From the IMG/VR virus record IMGVR_UViG_3300023215_001208, positions 1-33,871 of that record: a DNA stretch of 33,871 nt. One strand, written 5' to 3'. Positions 1 to 6,439 of this stretch are shown in pieces (positions within the stretch are counted from its first letter, which is position 1; each line of letters opens with the position of its first letter). The notes beneath the pieces were generated by a model, which made no database searches, was not told the DNA's origin, and worked only from the letters and a program-made list of their open reading frames with translations. The position numbers and the translations under genes are program-made. This DNA comes from a virus.

Positions 1-1
1 G

Positions 2-394
2 ACCATAACTGGCTCTATGACACCGGAAGCCCGCCACACGGCCGTCCAGGCGTTCGAGAGCGCCGAGAATCGTGTTCTCATCGCCTCGACACAGGCAGCG
101 GGCGAGGGCCTGAACCTTCAATGCTGTAGCAAGGCCGTATTGCTTGAGCGCCAGTGGAATCCTGCTAAGGAAAAACAATTCGAAGGACGCTTTCATCGCA
201 TGGGCCAATCAAAGCCCGTCGAAATAATCTATCTCTTAATCAAAGGTTCCGTAGATGAATGGATGCATCAGTTAGTAGATTCTAAGCGAGCCTCAATTGC
301 CACCGTCCAGAATGAGAAGGAATACATTCACCCAACAACAGGAATGAAAGAAAGCCTTAAAAGTTTATTGACAAAATACCAAATTGAAGGATAA
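2..394 (+). CDS. SNF2-family DNA helicase, C-terminal part (cut by window edge)
   Basis: This is the C-terminal end of a superfamily 2 (SNF2-type) helicase, an ATP-driven DNA translocase or unwinding enzyme expected to act in phage replication or recombination. The frame is open from base 2, so the Met at base 17 is internal and the gene begins outside the window. Visible motifs are the TGSM strand before the first helical part, motif V (ASTQAAGEGLNLQ) and motif VI (QFEGRFHRMGQ, with the arginine finger). After these comes a short helical tail typical of SNF2 proteins. The ATP-binding N-terminal RecA lobe is missing. The first ~165 bases are clearly GC-richer than the rest of the gene. Confidence 0.9.
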   Translation, partial: TITGSMTPEARHTAVQAFESAENRVLIASTQAAGEGLNLQCCSKAVLLERQWNPAKEKQFEGRFHRMGQSKPVEIIYLLIKGSVDEWMHQLVDSKRASIATVQNEKEYIHPTTGMKESLKSLLTKYQIEG

Positions 395-400
395 ATAATA

Positions 401-631
401 ATGACAATTGAACTAACATCAAAAGACACAGCGGAAGCAATAGCGGCACGACTCCGCGCTGATGATCCAGAGTGGCAATATATTGTACGGGAATCTAAAA
501 CAAGTTTAGCCCACCCATTAAATCATTCTCGAACTGGAAATTATATCATTGCTGTCTATGATGATAGCGGTGAATTCTTAGGGCAGCTACCCGTGCCATT
601 GCTAAGTGCCACTACTAAGAGGAAACTATGA
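401..631 (+). CDS. Small hypothetical protein (76 aa)
   Basis: I do not recognise this 76-aa protein. It starts six bases after the helicase stop and its stop overlaps the next start by ATGA, so it is probably coupled into the same message. The N-terminal third is helical (AEAIAARLRADDPEW). The C-terminal two thirds look like short beta strands (GNYIIAVYDDSGEFLG) ending in a basic tail. No cysteine pairs or membrane segment are present. Its role is unknown; the position suggests an early or replication accessory protein. Confidence 0.6.
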   Translation: MTIELTSKDTAEAIAARLRADDPEWQYIVRESKTSLAHPLNHSRTGNYIIAVYDDSGEFLGQLPVPLLSATTKRKL

Positions 632-780
632 CGAAAAAAATTGATCTCACCTGGGACCGCCTCAAAATTAATGATGCTATAGTTCTACATCCGGCGGACA
701 TTCCTGCTTTTGGAATTAACCTGTTAATGTGTCAGTTTGAAGGGATTGAGATAATTAAGTTAAAGTTTAGAGAAGGATAA
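628..780 (+). CDS. Small hypothetical protein (50 aa)
   Basis: A 50-aa frame starts with ATG at 628 inside the stop of the preceding gene (ATGA overlap) and ends two bases before the nuclease gene. It begins MTKKIDLTWDRLKINDAIV and ends in a basic strand (IIKLKFREG). It is probably a real small phage gene because of the tight packing and coupling on both sides. No family is recognised. Confidence 0.5.
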   Translation: MTKKIDLTWDRLKINDAIVLHPADIPAFGINLLMCQFEGIEIIKLKFREG

Positions 781-781
781 A

Positions 782-1624
782 ATGGAACCCTTAATATTAA
801 TTATAAACTCTCATCAATTAACAGACTACCAAAATTGTAAACGAAAGTATAGACTAGGAACGGTTGATTTTCTTGAAGCCAAGGAAACTAAGCTGGCTCT
901 TACTAAAGGCACTCTATGGCACTTAGCGATGGCACGATGGTATCAGGGAAAGCAAGATGGCCATGCGGATCAAAGTCTTAAAATAGATATTGGTAAAAGT
1001 ATCTTAGCCAGTCCTTTAACTGATAAGGTATCTGCCCTAATGTATCTACGATTTATGGAATATTGCTATCATTGGGAGGGCGAGGAATTATCCCCCATTG
1101 CAGTAGAAGGATTAGACGAGAATAACAAAGACCGCACAGGGTTTACAAAAGTATTAGATGAAGGGGACAACTATCAAGTTCTTTTTGAAGGTAAGCAGGA
1201 TCTTATTGCAACCTGTGAAAATGGTAAAAAATATTGGATAGATCATAAAAGTCAAAGTAAAGCTAATGATCTCTACTCTTATTCAAATCAGTTTATGGCT
1301 TACACCTGGGGAACTGGAATGCCAGGAAAAATTAATTACACGGTCTTTATAAATAAGAAAAATGATGGAACTTACCGTAGGCAAATAATAGCGCCTTCTC
1401 AAAATCAAATCGAAGCCTGGTTAAAGCTCACAAGACTTTGGACGAAGAAAATTATTAAAAGTCTTTTGGAAGGGGAATGGCTTAAAAATCCATCAAGCTG
1501 TGAAACTCGTTATGGCATGTGCGTCTTTGATGACATTTGCAGGCAAACGAGTAAACAAGGCGCGGAATGGGTAATTAAGAATACCTTCAAGAAAAGAAAG
1601 GAGAGGTATTCATCGTGGAAATAA
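782..1624 (+). CDS. Cas4/RecB-like PD-(D/E)XK nuclease with likely Fe-S cluster
   Basis: This 280-aa protein has the layout of the PDDEXK_1/Cas4-AddB type exonucleases, which resect DNA ends for recombination or repair. An N-terminal helix with Cys19 (DYQNCKRKYRL) and a His in LWH (residue 47) come first. The active site follows: Asp140 in EGKQDLIA, then Asp154-His-Lys156 in WIDHKS, and the QxxxY motif (Gln170 to Tyr174). Cys240, Cys247 and Cys253 near the C-terminus plus Cys19 would form the 4Fe-4S site known from Cas4 and AddB. No cas1/cas2 or repeat array is near, so this is a phage recombination nuclease rather than a CRISPR protein. It sits between helicase and ATPase genes, consistent with a recombination module. 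Confidence 0.85.
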   Translation: MEPLILIINSHQLTDYQNCKRKYRLGTVDFLEAKETKLALTKGTLWHLAMARWYQGKQDGHADQSLKIDIGKSILASPLTDKVSALMYLRFMEYCYHWEGEELSPIAVEGLDENNKDRTGFTKVLDEGDNYQVLFEGKQDLIATCENGKKYWIDHKSQSKANDLYSYSNQFMAYTWGTGMPGKINYTVFINKKNDGTYRRQIIAPSQNQIEAWLKLTRLWTKKIIKSLLEGEWLKNPSSCETRYGMCVFDDICRQTSKQGAEWVIKNTFKKRKERYSSWK

Positions 1625-1776
1625 CTACTTTAGGCTGTATTAAGGCATTTGCAGGAATATTTTTAGTTCTTGTAGTTTTATCCCCTTTTTATGGCATACA
1701 CTTAGAAAAAGAAAGAGTTCGTTCACATAAGCATGTTCTAAAAACAATCAAAGAACAGGAAAGTAAGGCTCAATAA
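1615..1776 (+). CDS. Small single-span membrane protein (53 aa, GTG start)
   Basis: A 53-aa frame begins with GTG at 1615, ten bases inside the end of the nuclease gene, with GGAGAGG about seven bases upstream. It ends in a TAATG overlap with the zinc-ribbon gene. Residues about 8-27 are hydrophobic (CIKAFAGIFLVLVVLSPFYG) and form one membrane span. A charged helical tail (LEKERVRSHKHVLKTIKEQE) follows and would face the cytoplasm. Function is unknown; small membrane proteins of this kind among phage early genes may modify the host envelope. Confidence 0.55.
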   Translation: MEITTLGCIKAFAGIFLVLVVLSPFYGIHLEKERVRSHKHVLKTIKEQESKAQ

Positions 1777-2051
1777 TGCCAGCAAAAATCCACACTCACA
1801 TGTACCACGCCGTCGGGAATGAAAAGAAGAGAAATCAATTCATGTGTGTTGACCCCGACTGTTCCCATACCCAATCTAGAAATCTATTAATAGGGAAACG
1901 AGCCCAGTGCAATGCCTGTGGAAGTGAATTTGTATTAGATTACTATGCCCTAACTAGGAAAGTACCCAAATGTTTTATATGCAGAAGAGAAAAAAGATCT
2001 AAGGGTCGCCTGATAGATCCTAGTGTAATAAAAGATATTCTAGGAATTTAA
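1776..2051 (+). CDS. Zinc-ribbon protein
   Basis: This 91-aa basic protein has three cysteine pairs: Cys24/Cys29 (CVDPDC), Cys45/Cys48 (CNAC) and Cys66/Cys69 (CFIC), with a histidine just after the first pair. This is the arrangement of a zinc ribbon or double zinc knuckle, usually used for nucleic-acid or protein contacts. It overlaps the preceding membrane-protein gene by one base. The specific family is not recognised. A role in DNA or RNA binding within the early operon is an inference. Confidence 0.7.
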   Translation: MPAKIHTHMYHAVGNEKKRNQFMCVDPDCSHTQSRNLLIGKRAQCNACGSEFVLDYYALTRKVPKCFICRREKRSKGRLIDPSVIKDILGI

Positions 2052-2052
2052 G

Positions 2053-2499
2053 ATGGTAGGCTATCAAGGGCATTGGCGGTGTTATAGGAATAAAAAAGGT
2101 ATGATAATTCATACTACTGAAAATAATCTAACTGCGGAAGAAGAAGAGATTATATTTTATAAGGATATAGGAGAGAATAGAATGGAAAAAAAGAAAAGAG
2201 CAGAAGAAGACTACTCCCCCGCCCGACCTATCCTTCCTGAGCGTTGGGATTTGCTTCCAGCAATTGCCCTGCGCGAAGTGGCTGAGATAATGTATAGAGG
2301 GCAGGATAAACACCCCCAAGATGATTGGAGGGAGGTGGATTTTAATTCTGAACAATGCCCGCTAAATCGAGCCATTGCCCACGCTTACAAAGCTAGCGAA
2401 TTGGCTCCCCATTCAAAGGAACGCACGCGGCAATTAGCTAAGGCAGCGGCCCGCCTGTTAATGCAAATATGTTGGGAGTTACAAGTAAAGGATAAATAG
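2053..2499 (+). CDS. DUF5664-like dATP/dGTP diphosphohydrolase-type protein
   Basis: Residues about 60-145 match the pattern of the DUF5664 (MazG-like dATP/dGTP diphosphohydrolase) family: ERWDLLPAIALREVAEIM, then a Gly/Lys-His segment with DDW (compare the family's GxxKY...W), then an all-helical C-terminus (LNRAIAHAYKASEL...AKAAARLLMQICWEL). Family members hydrolyse purine dNTPs and shape the nucleotide pool. Two starts are possible. ATG 2053 gives 148 aa. ATG 2182 gives 105 aa, has GGAGAG six bases upstream, and would still cover the whole domain. The 43-residue N-terminal stretch is charged and not part of the domain. Substrate specificity cannot be read from the sequence. Confidence 0.65.
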   Translation: MVGYQGHWRCYRNKKGMIIHTTENNLTAEEEEIIFYKDIGENRMEKKKRAEEDYSPARPILPERWDLLPAIALREVAEIMYRGQDKHPQDDWREVDFNSEQCPLNRAIAHAYKASELAPHSKERTRQLAKAAARLLMQICWELQVKDK

Positions 2500-2500
2500 G

Positions 2501-2800
2501 ATGAAAATAACCTCTGAAAAATTAGAACAGATATTATATAATTATCTAAAGAGAAGTTTCACTATCGAAAGCGAAAAAGAAAGATCATCTTTAGGAGTTA
2601 TATGCAGGAATAGTAGATATTTTGACCACATCTTATCAACTTATTTTCAAATGTTTAGCGTAGAAAATAAACGTTTAGAAGACATTATATTTAATTGCTT
2701 AATGACAGGAATTGAAATAGGGCATAAGATTGCAGAAGATTCTATAGAAGTTAAACAACTAGAAGTAATATATAATATTAATGAAGAAGGAGATAATTAA
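2501..2800 (+). CDS. Hypothetical helical protein (99 aa)
   Basis: This unrecognised 99-aa protein is rich in charged residues and predicted to be mostly helical, beginning MKITSEKLEQILYNYLKRSF. It starts two bases after the preceding stop and overlaps the ATPase gene by one base (TAATG), so the two are probably translated together. No metal ligands, membrane spans or catalytic motifs are evident. It could be a partner of the ATPase downstream, judged only from the coupling. Confidence 0.55.
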   Translation: MKITSEKLEQILYNYLKRSFTIESEKERSSLGVICRNSRYFDHILSTYFQMFSVENKRLEDIIFNCLMTGIEIGHKIAEDSIEVKQLEVIYNINEEGDN

Positions 2801-3552
2801 TGCCCCTGAATGTAAAAAAAGCAACTGACCTAAAAGAAGAAATAGCAATACGCGGATTACTTGTAGGCCGGAAAGGATGCGGAAAAAGCACAGCCGCGTC
2901 AACCTTTCCTAAGCCTATGCTTATAATTGACATTGACCGCCGGATTCAATCCCTCCGCGGAATAGAGGGAGTAGAATATATTCAGTTTAAGAAATTAAAT
3001 TTTGATGAGCTACAGGATACCTTCTACCAACTTTCAATACAGGTTGACAAGGGAACCTATAAGTATAAAACTCTCCTATTCTCTTCTACTACTTCTTTAC
3101 AAACTTTTTTACTACAAGAAGCATTAGAGTTACTCCCACAGGAAGGAAAGCAACAGATAGGGAAAGTAAAAATGGCTTCCCAACGTCATTATGGTTATTG
3201 TAGCTCAGCTATTGACGCATTATTACTTAAAGATTTATTCTATTTCCCTGGAAATGTTCTTTTAGAAGCTCATGTAGTAACAAAGTTTAATAAACAGGGA
3301 GATCCCGTTGGAAAAGCTCTCCTAAATACTGAAAAAATTGCAGAGCGGATTCCCACGTTCTTTACTGAAGTATGGGAATTCTCTAAAGAACAGGGAGCTA
3401 GTCCTGGTGTTGGTCCCAGCTACTATATGAATTTTAAAAGTGACATTGCAGACACAGCCTTTACCCAACTGCCCTTCTCAAGAGTAGACATTACGGGCAA
3501 GAATTTCTACACCGAACTTCAAAGTATGCTGGGAAAGGGGACGGGGAAATAA
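2800..3552 (+). CDS. Sak4-like / AAA_24 P-loop ATPase
   Basis: This 250-aa P-loop NTPase has a clear Walker A motif at residues 23-31 (GRKGCGKST), followed by a strand ending in acidic residues (PMLIIDIDRR). This is the arrangement of the phage AAA_24 family, which includes the RecA-like single-strand-annealing protein Sak4. Family members bind ssDNA and promote annealing during replication and recombination, often beside an SSB. A helical middle and a hydrophobic strand (FPGNVLLEAHVVTKF) complete a RecA-like core. The neighbours (Cas4-like nuclease upstream, DUF669-like SSB candidate downstream) support a recombination role. The exact subfamily is inferred from pattern, not from a search. 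Confidence 0.75.
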   Translation: MPLNVKKATDLKEEIAIRGLLVGRKGCGKSTAASTFPKPMLIIDIDRRIQSLRGIEGVEYIQFKKLNFDELQDTFYQLSIQVDKGTYKYKTLLFSSTTSLQTFLLQEALELLPQEGKQQIGKVKMASQRHYGYCSSAIDALLLKDLFYFPGNVLLEAHVVTKFNKQGDPVGKALLNTEKIAERIPTFFTEVWEFSKEQGASPGVGPSYYMNFKSDIADTAFTQLPFSRVDITGKNFYTELQSMLGKGTGK

Positions 3553-3572
3553 CCAAAGGATATTTAGTAGGT

Positions 3573-3635
3573 ATGCAAAATAGAGATGGGATTATTGTAG
3601 AAACTTTATTAACTTTAAAAATAGCTATTATATGA
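3573..3635 (+). CDS. Possible 20-aa peptide or gene remnant
   Basis: A short frame, MQNRDGIIVETLLTLKIAII, follows the ATPase gene and ends in an ATGA overlap with the upstream alternative start (3632) of the next gene. The same frame stays open further upstream (KGYLVG before the Met), which may mean a shortened gene whose true start is lost. There is no strong ribosome-binding site. It may simply be a leader between genes. Confidence 0.2.
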   Translation: MQNRDGIIVETLLTLKIAII

Positions 3636-3682
3636 AAAATATAAACAACTGTCTATCAAATCAAAACGGAGAATACAACAGC

Positions 3683-4069
3683 ATGACTAAAATTACACTG
3701 GATGAAGCACATAACGTTATTCGAACAGACTACTACAAAGACGTTAGTGGTGTGGTAGATAGTTTACATGAAGCGATCATTACTGGCGAACTCGACAGTG
3801 AGGAAGAGGCGCAAGATTGGCTGCATGAAACTGTAGATAGTCACAGCCGCGTTATCCATATTGGAAAGGCCCTCGAATGTTTGTATTACTGTTCAGCTAA
3901 CAATAAAGATGCATACGCCGATTTCATTGGTGTGGTACCTATAAACGAAGATGGCGGTGTCAATTGGTCTATATTGGCTTATTGGGCTTTCCTGGCTGAT
4001 ATCCGCGAGGACTCACAATTCGATATTGCCGGATGGTTTAAAGAGAAAGCAGAACTAGACGACGACTAA
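3683..4069 (+). CDS. Hypothetical acidic protein (128 aa)
   Basis: An acidic, mostly helical protein without a recognised family. The frame is open from an ATG at 3632, but that start has no Shine-Dalgarno signal. The ATG at 3683 has GGAGA (3669-3673) ten bases upstream and is preferred, giving MTKITLDEAHNVIRTDYYKD. The protein contains EEEAQDWLHETVDSHSRVIH and a hydrophobic aromatic stretch (WSILAYWAFLADI) that looks like a buried helix rather than a membrane span. It ends in a very acidic tail (ELDDD). Codons are GC-richer than those of the coiled-coil genes that follow. Confidence 0.65.
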   Translation: MTKITLDEAHNVIRTDYYKDVSGVVDSLHEAIITGELDSEEEAQDWLHETVDSHSRVIHIGKALECLYYCSANNKDAYADFIGVVPINEDGGVNWSILAYWAFLADIREDSQFDIAGWFKEKAELDDD

Positions 4070-4086
4070 AAAAAGGAGCGGCATCA

Positions 4087-4184
4087 ATGGATACCAGGCA
4101 GGCTAAAAAATAGAATAATTAGAACAAAGAATTGAAGATACTGAAAAAACTTTAAAGGATATTCCGGGAGGGATAGGAGAATGA
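4087..4184 (+). pseudogene. Decayed small coiled-coil gene
   Basis: ATG 4087, preceded by AAAGGAG, opens MDTRQAKK and then stops. A second frame of the same region reads LEQRIEDTEKTLKDIPGG and ends exactly in an ATGA overlap with the gene at 4181. Adding one A to the A6 run at 4105-4110 and reading the TAA at 4116-4118 as CAA (one base change) would give a continuous IEQLEQRI coiled coil like its neighbours. The preserved ribosome site and coupling at both ends argue that this was once a gene. The alternative is an untranslated spacer. Confidence 0.45.
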
Positions 4185-4399
4185 CAGACAGAGAAAAAGA
4201 ACTAACAAGACTAGTAGAAACACTAACAGCAAGAGTAGAAGAATTACAGGATAATTTGAGGGATGCAAATAATAATTTTAATGCTTTTAGATGGGACATT
4301 ATTCACAAATTAGATTCATACACACCATTAAAATATGATAGCTTAGCTCATTATATCAGCTTAAAACAAGTCAAGTGTGGAAGAGAGGTAGAGAAATGA
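4181..4399 (+). CDS. Small coiled-coil protein (72 aa)
   Basis: This 72-aa protein starts with a long heptad-like helix (TDREKELTRLVETLTARVEE) and ends in a short basic region. GGGATAGGAG provides the ribosome site. It overlaps the following gene by ATGA. It belongs to a run of small coiled-coil genes (4087-5764) and has no recognised family. Such proteins may be oligomeric scaffolds or host-binding peptides, but no function can be read from sequence. Confidence 0.6.
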   Translation: MTDREKELTRLVETLTARVEELQDNLRDANNNFNAFRWDIIHKLDSYTPLKYDSLAHYISLKQVKCGREVEK

Positions 4400-4665
4400 A
4401 ATTTATACGAGCCCTACTTCGATTACATAGTATCAGTCATGGTCTAACCCATAATACGTGGAGGATAAAAAACTTAGAGGAGGATGCTATTGAGAGAGAT
4501 AGGAAACAACTCCGAGATAGCTTGGACTTAGATGATTTAACTAAAGAAGTTAGAGAAATAGGTAGAAATTTAAAAACACTAGAAGACTACACCAGAATAC
4601 TAAGCGGGAGGATTGCGAAATTAAAAGGAAACAGAGATGAGAAAAAGAATAACTCAGCAGGATAA
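4396..4665 (+). CDS. Small coiled-coil protein (89 aa)
   Basis: The chosen start is ATG 4396, which overlaps the previous stop (ATGA) and has GAGAGGTAGAG upstream. An earlier in-frame ATG at 4375 would add seven residues and is less likely. The protein begins MKFIRALLRLHSISHGLTHN and then forms a charged coiled coil (LTKEVREIGRNLKTLEDYTR). It carries the motif QLRDSL, encoded by bases 4507-4526, which recurs almost identically in the gene at 5594. The next gene overlaps its end by 29 bases. Confidence 0.6.
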   Translation: MKFIRALLRLHSISHGLTHNTWRIKNLEEDAIERDRKQLRDSLDLDDLTKEVREIGRNLKTLEDYTRILSGRIAKLKGNRDEKKNNSAG

Positions 4666-4882
4666 GAAACTAATACTCTATGAACTTCAAAGAAACTGGG
4701 CAGAAGAGTGTCTTGATAAACTAGCTAAAGGTCTTGAAGAATTATTTAAAATTAAAAGTTTTTCAACCCAAGAAGAAGGGATTAAGTATAGGGAACTAAA
4801 GGGAGGAATCAAGCTACAGTTAAAACTCTTAGAAATAGCAACTCGTGAAATTAAGTTACCCAGTAGAAAAAAGGAGCAATAA
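4637..4882 (+). CDS. Hypothetical helical protein (81 aa)
   Basis: This is an 81-aa basic, helical protein (LQRNWAEECLDKLAKGLEEL) ending in a lysine-rich tail. It overlaps the previous gene by 29 bases and is followed three bases later by the SSB candidate, whose ribosome site (AAAAAGGAG) lies within its last codons. No family is recognised. Its position directly before an ssDNA-binding candidate may mean a shared role, but this is only context. Confidence 0.55.
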   Translation: MRKRITQQDKKLILYELQRNWAEECLDKLAKGLEELFKIKSFSTQEEGIKYRELKGGIKLQLKLLEIATREIKLPSRKKEQ

Positions 4883-4885
4883 GAA

Positions 4886-5287
4886 ATGCCAACAATCCGT
4901 GTTAATAAAAAAGAACTCAGTAAGTATGACCCAATTGAGCCTGTAGGGTGGAAACAGGTTGAAGTGCTTGAAGCTGATGCGGAAGGGAAATTAGCTGCAA
5001 GTGGAAAGAGTACTAATCATCGCGTTAGGCTAGGAATCCTCGGGCCAGACAATGTAGGAAAAGAGGTTTCGATGTTTTTGAATTCCTCTGCTCCCTGGAT
5101 TATTGTGCCCGTATTCTGTGCTTGTGATAATATTACAAGGGAAGAGTTATTTTCCGAAGGAGAAGAGGTAGACTTAGATTTTTCCCGCCTAGTGGGCAAA
5201 AAGTTTGATGTCTACATTGGACATTCTGAAAGAGATGGTTCTGTACAGAATGACTTCAAGGAGTTTGCGCCTTATGGGACTAACTAG
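4886..5287 (+). CDS. DUF669-like single-stranded DNA-binding protein candidate
   Basis: A 133-aa mainly beta protein. It has the features expected of DUF669 or related OB-fold phage SSBs: an early polar strand (GWKQVEVLEADAEGK), a TNHRVRLGILG strand, and a C-terminal segment with LVGKKFDVYIGHSERDG and an Asn-rich end (VQNDFKEFAPYG), compare the family's conserved Gk.v.v.v...n.v..y. It lies downstream of the Sak4-like ATPase, as SSB genes often do. No acidic SSB tail is present. The assignment is by pattern and context and could be wrong. A GC hairpin follows its stop. Confidence 0.5.
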   Translation: MPTIRVNKKELSKYDPIEPVGWKQVEVLEADAEGKLAASGKSTNHRVRLGILGPDNVGKEVSMFLNSSAPWIIVPVFCACDNITREELFSEGEEVDLDFSRLVGKKFDVYIGHSERDGSVQNDFKEFAPYGTN

Positions 5288-5289
5288 TT

Positions 5290-5329
5290 AGTGAATAGGG
5301 AGGGGGCTTAGGCTCTCTCCCGACTCACT
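5290..5329 (+). terminator. GC-rich hairpin after SSB candidate (weak terminator or processing site)
   Basis: GGGAGGGGGC (5298-5307) pairs with GCTCTCTCCC (5312-5321) around a TTAG loop, allowing two G-U pairs. The flanks AGTGA and TCACT pair again beyond a 3x3 internal loop. The hairpin starts three bases after the stop codon of the upstream gene. Only three Ts follow, so it is a poor intrinsic terminator; it may attenuate transcription or protect or process the message. Confidence 0.4.
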
Positions 5330-5347
5330 TTGGATCACAATAAAATA

Positions 5348-5437
5348 ATGAGGGTACTAATAGCCTGTGAATATAGTGGAAAGGTACAGAAGGCTATGGC
5401 AAATCAATGGGGAGGCTTAAATGACCAAAACCGATAA
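5348..5437 (+). pseudogene. N-terminal fragment of a DNA-methyltransferase-like phage protein
   Basis: The 29-aa frame begins MRVLIACEYSGKVQKAM. This closely follows the conserved N-terminus (MxVLVACEFSGxVRDAF) of a widespread phage family usually annotated as a DNA cytosine methyltransferase-like or SAM-fold protein of roughly 200 aa. The similarity ends after about 17 residues and the frame stops at 5437, inside the next gene. It is therefore read as the remnant of a deleted gene. The start has no strong ribosome site. A chance resemblance is possible but the SGxV signature is quite specific. Confidence 0.5.
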
Positions 5438-5597
5438 AGAAGAAATAGAACAATTACAAAAGATAATTAAGGATCAGGCAGTTCGCATTTTTGGATGGGA
5501 TGAAGAACTTAAAAGATTATATACCATTCAGAGAGCATACATAAGGATAGAGAATAAACTACGGGATATTACTGAAATCATAAATAGGCTAAAATGA
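5421..5597 (+). CDS. Small coiled-coil protein (58 aa)
   Basis: ATG 5421 has GGGGAGG five bases upstream. The 58-aa product is a charged coiled coil (DKEEIEQLQKIIKDQAVRI) with a central aromatic break (FGWDEELKRLYTIQRAY). It overlaps the next gene by ATGA. It resembles the other small coiled-coil products in this stretch. No function is recognised. Confidence 0.5.
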   Translation: MTKTDKEEIEQLQKIIKDQAVRIFGWDEELKRLYTIQRAYIRIENKLRDITEIINRLK

Positions 5598-5764
5598 CTA
5601 AAAGTGAAAAAGACGATTGTATTATAATATCAAAAATGATTGCTTCAGTAGAGAAGGAACTTTTCCAAATACTCAAAAATCAAGAATTCCAAATTGACGC
5701 CTTAAAAAAAGAAAATGCACAACTCCGGGATAGCTTGGAGAAGGTAGAGCCTAGTATCACATAG
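5594..5764 (+). CDS. Small coiled-coil protein (56 aa)
   Basis: This 56-aa frame starts in the ATGA overlap with the preceding gene. It reads MTKSEKDDCIIISKMIASVE and then a coiled coil (DALKKENAQLRDSLEKVE). The codons for QLRDSL (5720-5739) match bases 4507-4526 in the 4396 gene at 19 of 20 positions, which suggests a shared origin. An 86-base spacer without a coding signal follows. Confidence 0.5.
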   Translation: MTKSEKDDCIIISKMIASVEKELFQILKNQEFQIDALKKENAQLRDSLEKVEPSIT

Positions 5765-5850
5765 TAAACAAAGGCATGCTGGCATTAAAAATAATCTTCT
5801 AGGCACTCAGTAAGTTTAAATACCTTCTATAATAGAAAGGAGAGTAATTA

Positions 5851-6057
5851 ATGAGAGTAAAGATAACTAACTTTACAGGAAACCATAAGTGTGACCAACT
5901 CTTTGTGACAACAAATCTTTCTCAGCCATATGGGAAGGAAGTTGAAATTTCGTTAGGTCTAATTAACAGGTTTCTAAGAGTTAAGTTAGATATGCAGGTG
6001 ATTCAAAAAGAATTAAGAGAAGTTTCAGGGATAGCATTAGGAGAGGTACCGTTCTGA
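5851..6057 (+). CDS. Small hypothetical protein (68 aa)
   Basis: This 68-aa protein (MRVKITNFTGNHKCDQLFVT...) has a strong ribosome site, AAAGGAGAG, eight bases before the start. It overlaps the next gene by TGATG. The N-terminal half looks like beta strands and the C-terminal half is a charged helix (VKLDMQVIQKELREVSG). A TATAAT-like sequence lies at 5828-5833 but has no matching -35 box. No family is recognised. Confidence 0.6.
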   Translation: MRVKITNFTGNHKCDQLFVTTNLSQPYGKEVEISLGLINRFLRVKLDMQVIQKELREVSGIALGEVPF

Positions 6058-6245
6058 TGTCCTCTACTTTAGGTGATAAGGACTTCACTGATCTAGTTAT
6101 AAAAGTCTGCCCGGACAATGATTTTAAAGAATATGAATTCGGGCATCTCCGTAATCAATATACATGTTTATTAAAGAGATATTTAAGACTAAAAATACGA
6201 ACAGAGGATTTAGAGGATATGAATGTTAGGAGATATTTACAATGA
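6057..6245 (+). CDS. Small hypothetical protein (62 aa)
   Basis: A 62-aa unrecognised protein overlaps its neighbours on both sides (TGATG upstream, ATGA downstream), so it is part of a coupled set of three small genes leading into the polymerase. It has an acidic N-terminus and a basic helical C-terminus (CLLKRYLRLKIRTEDLEDM). Two cysteines are too far apart to suggest a metal site. Confidence 0.55.
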   Translation: MSSTLGDKDFTDLVIKVCPDNDFKEYEFGHLRNQYTCLLKRYLRLKIRTEDLEDMNVRRYLQ

Positions 6246-6439
6246 CTGCTACTGAAATGGTTAAAAGAATAGGCGTATGCGGGGATTATAAAGCAGGGGG
6301 CTTTACTATTTCAGTAGAGATTAAGGATCTAATGGATACTGTGGGGCAAGGAACTATGTGCTTAATAATTGCCCGCGGTGCTAAAGGGCAGGAATGGGTA
6401 CCACTGCATAAAGTTAAAATAAGAGAAGAGATTGAATGA
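6242..6439 (+). CDS. Small hypothetical protein (65 aa)
   Basis: A 65-aa protein directly before the polymerase, overlapping it by ATGA. After a short helix (ATEMVKRIGVCGDYKAG) it is rich in predicted beta strands (GGFTISVEI, GTMCLIIARG, EWVPLHKVKI), suggesting a small barrel-like domain. The tight coupling could mean a polymerase accessory role, but nothing in the sequence proves it. Confidence 0.55.
   Translation: MTATEMVKRIGVCGDYKAGGFTISVEIKDLMDTVGQGTMCLIIARGAKGQEWVPLHKVKIREEIE

Noticed and set aside
782-1624. CRISPR-associated Cas4
   Set aside because: The nuclease is Cas4-like, but there are no repeats, cas1/cas2 or leader; phage recombination use is more likely.
5828-5833. TATAAT as a promoter -10 box
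   Set aside because: No -35 box at the right distance, and a start there would leave almost no leader before the ribosome site.
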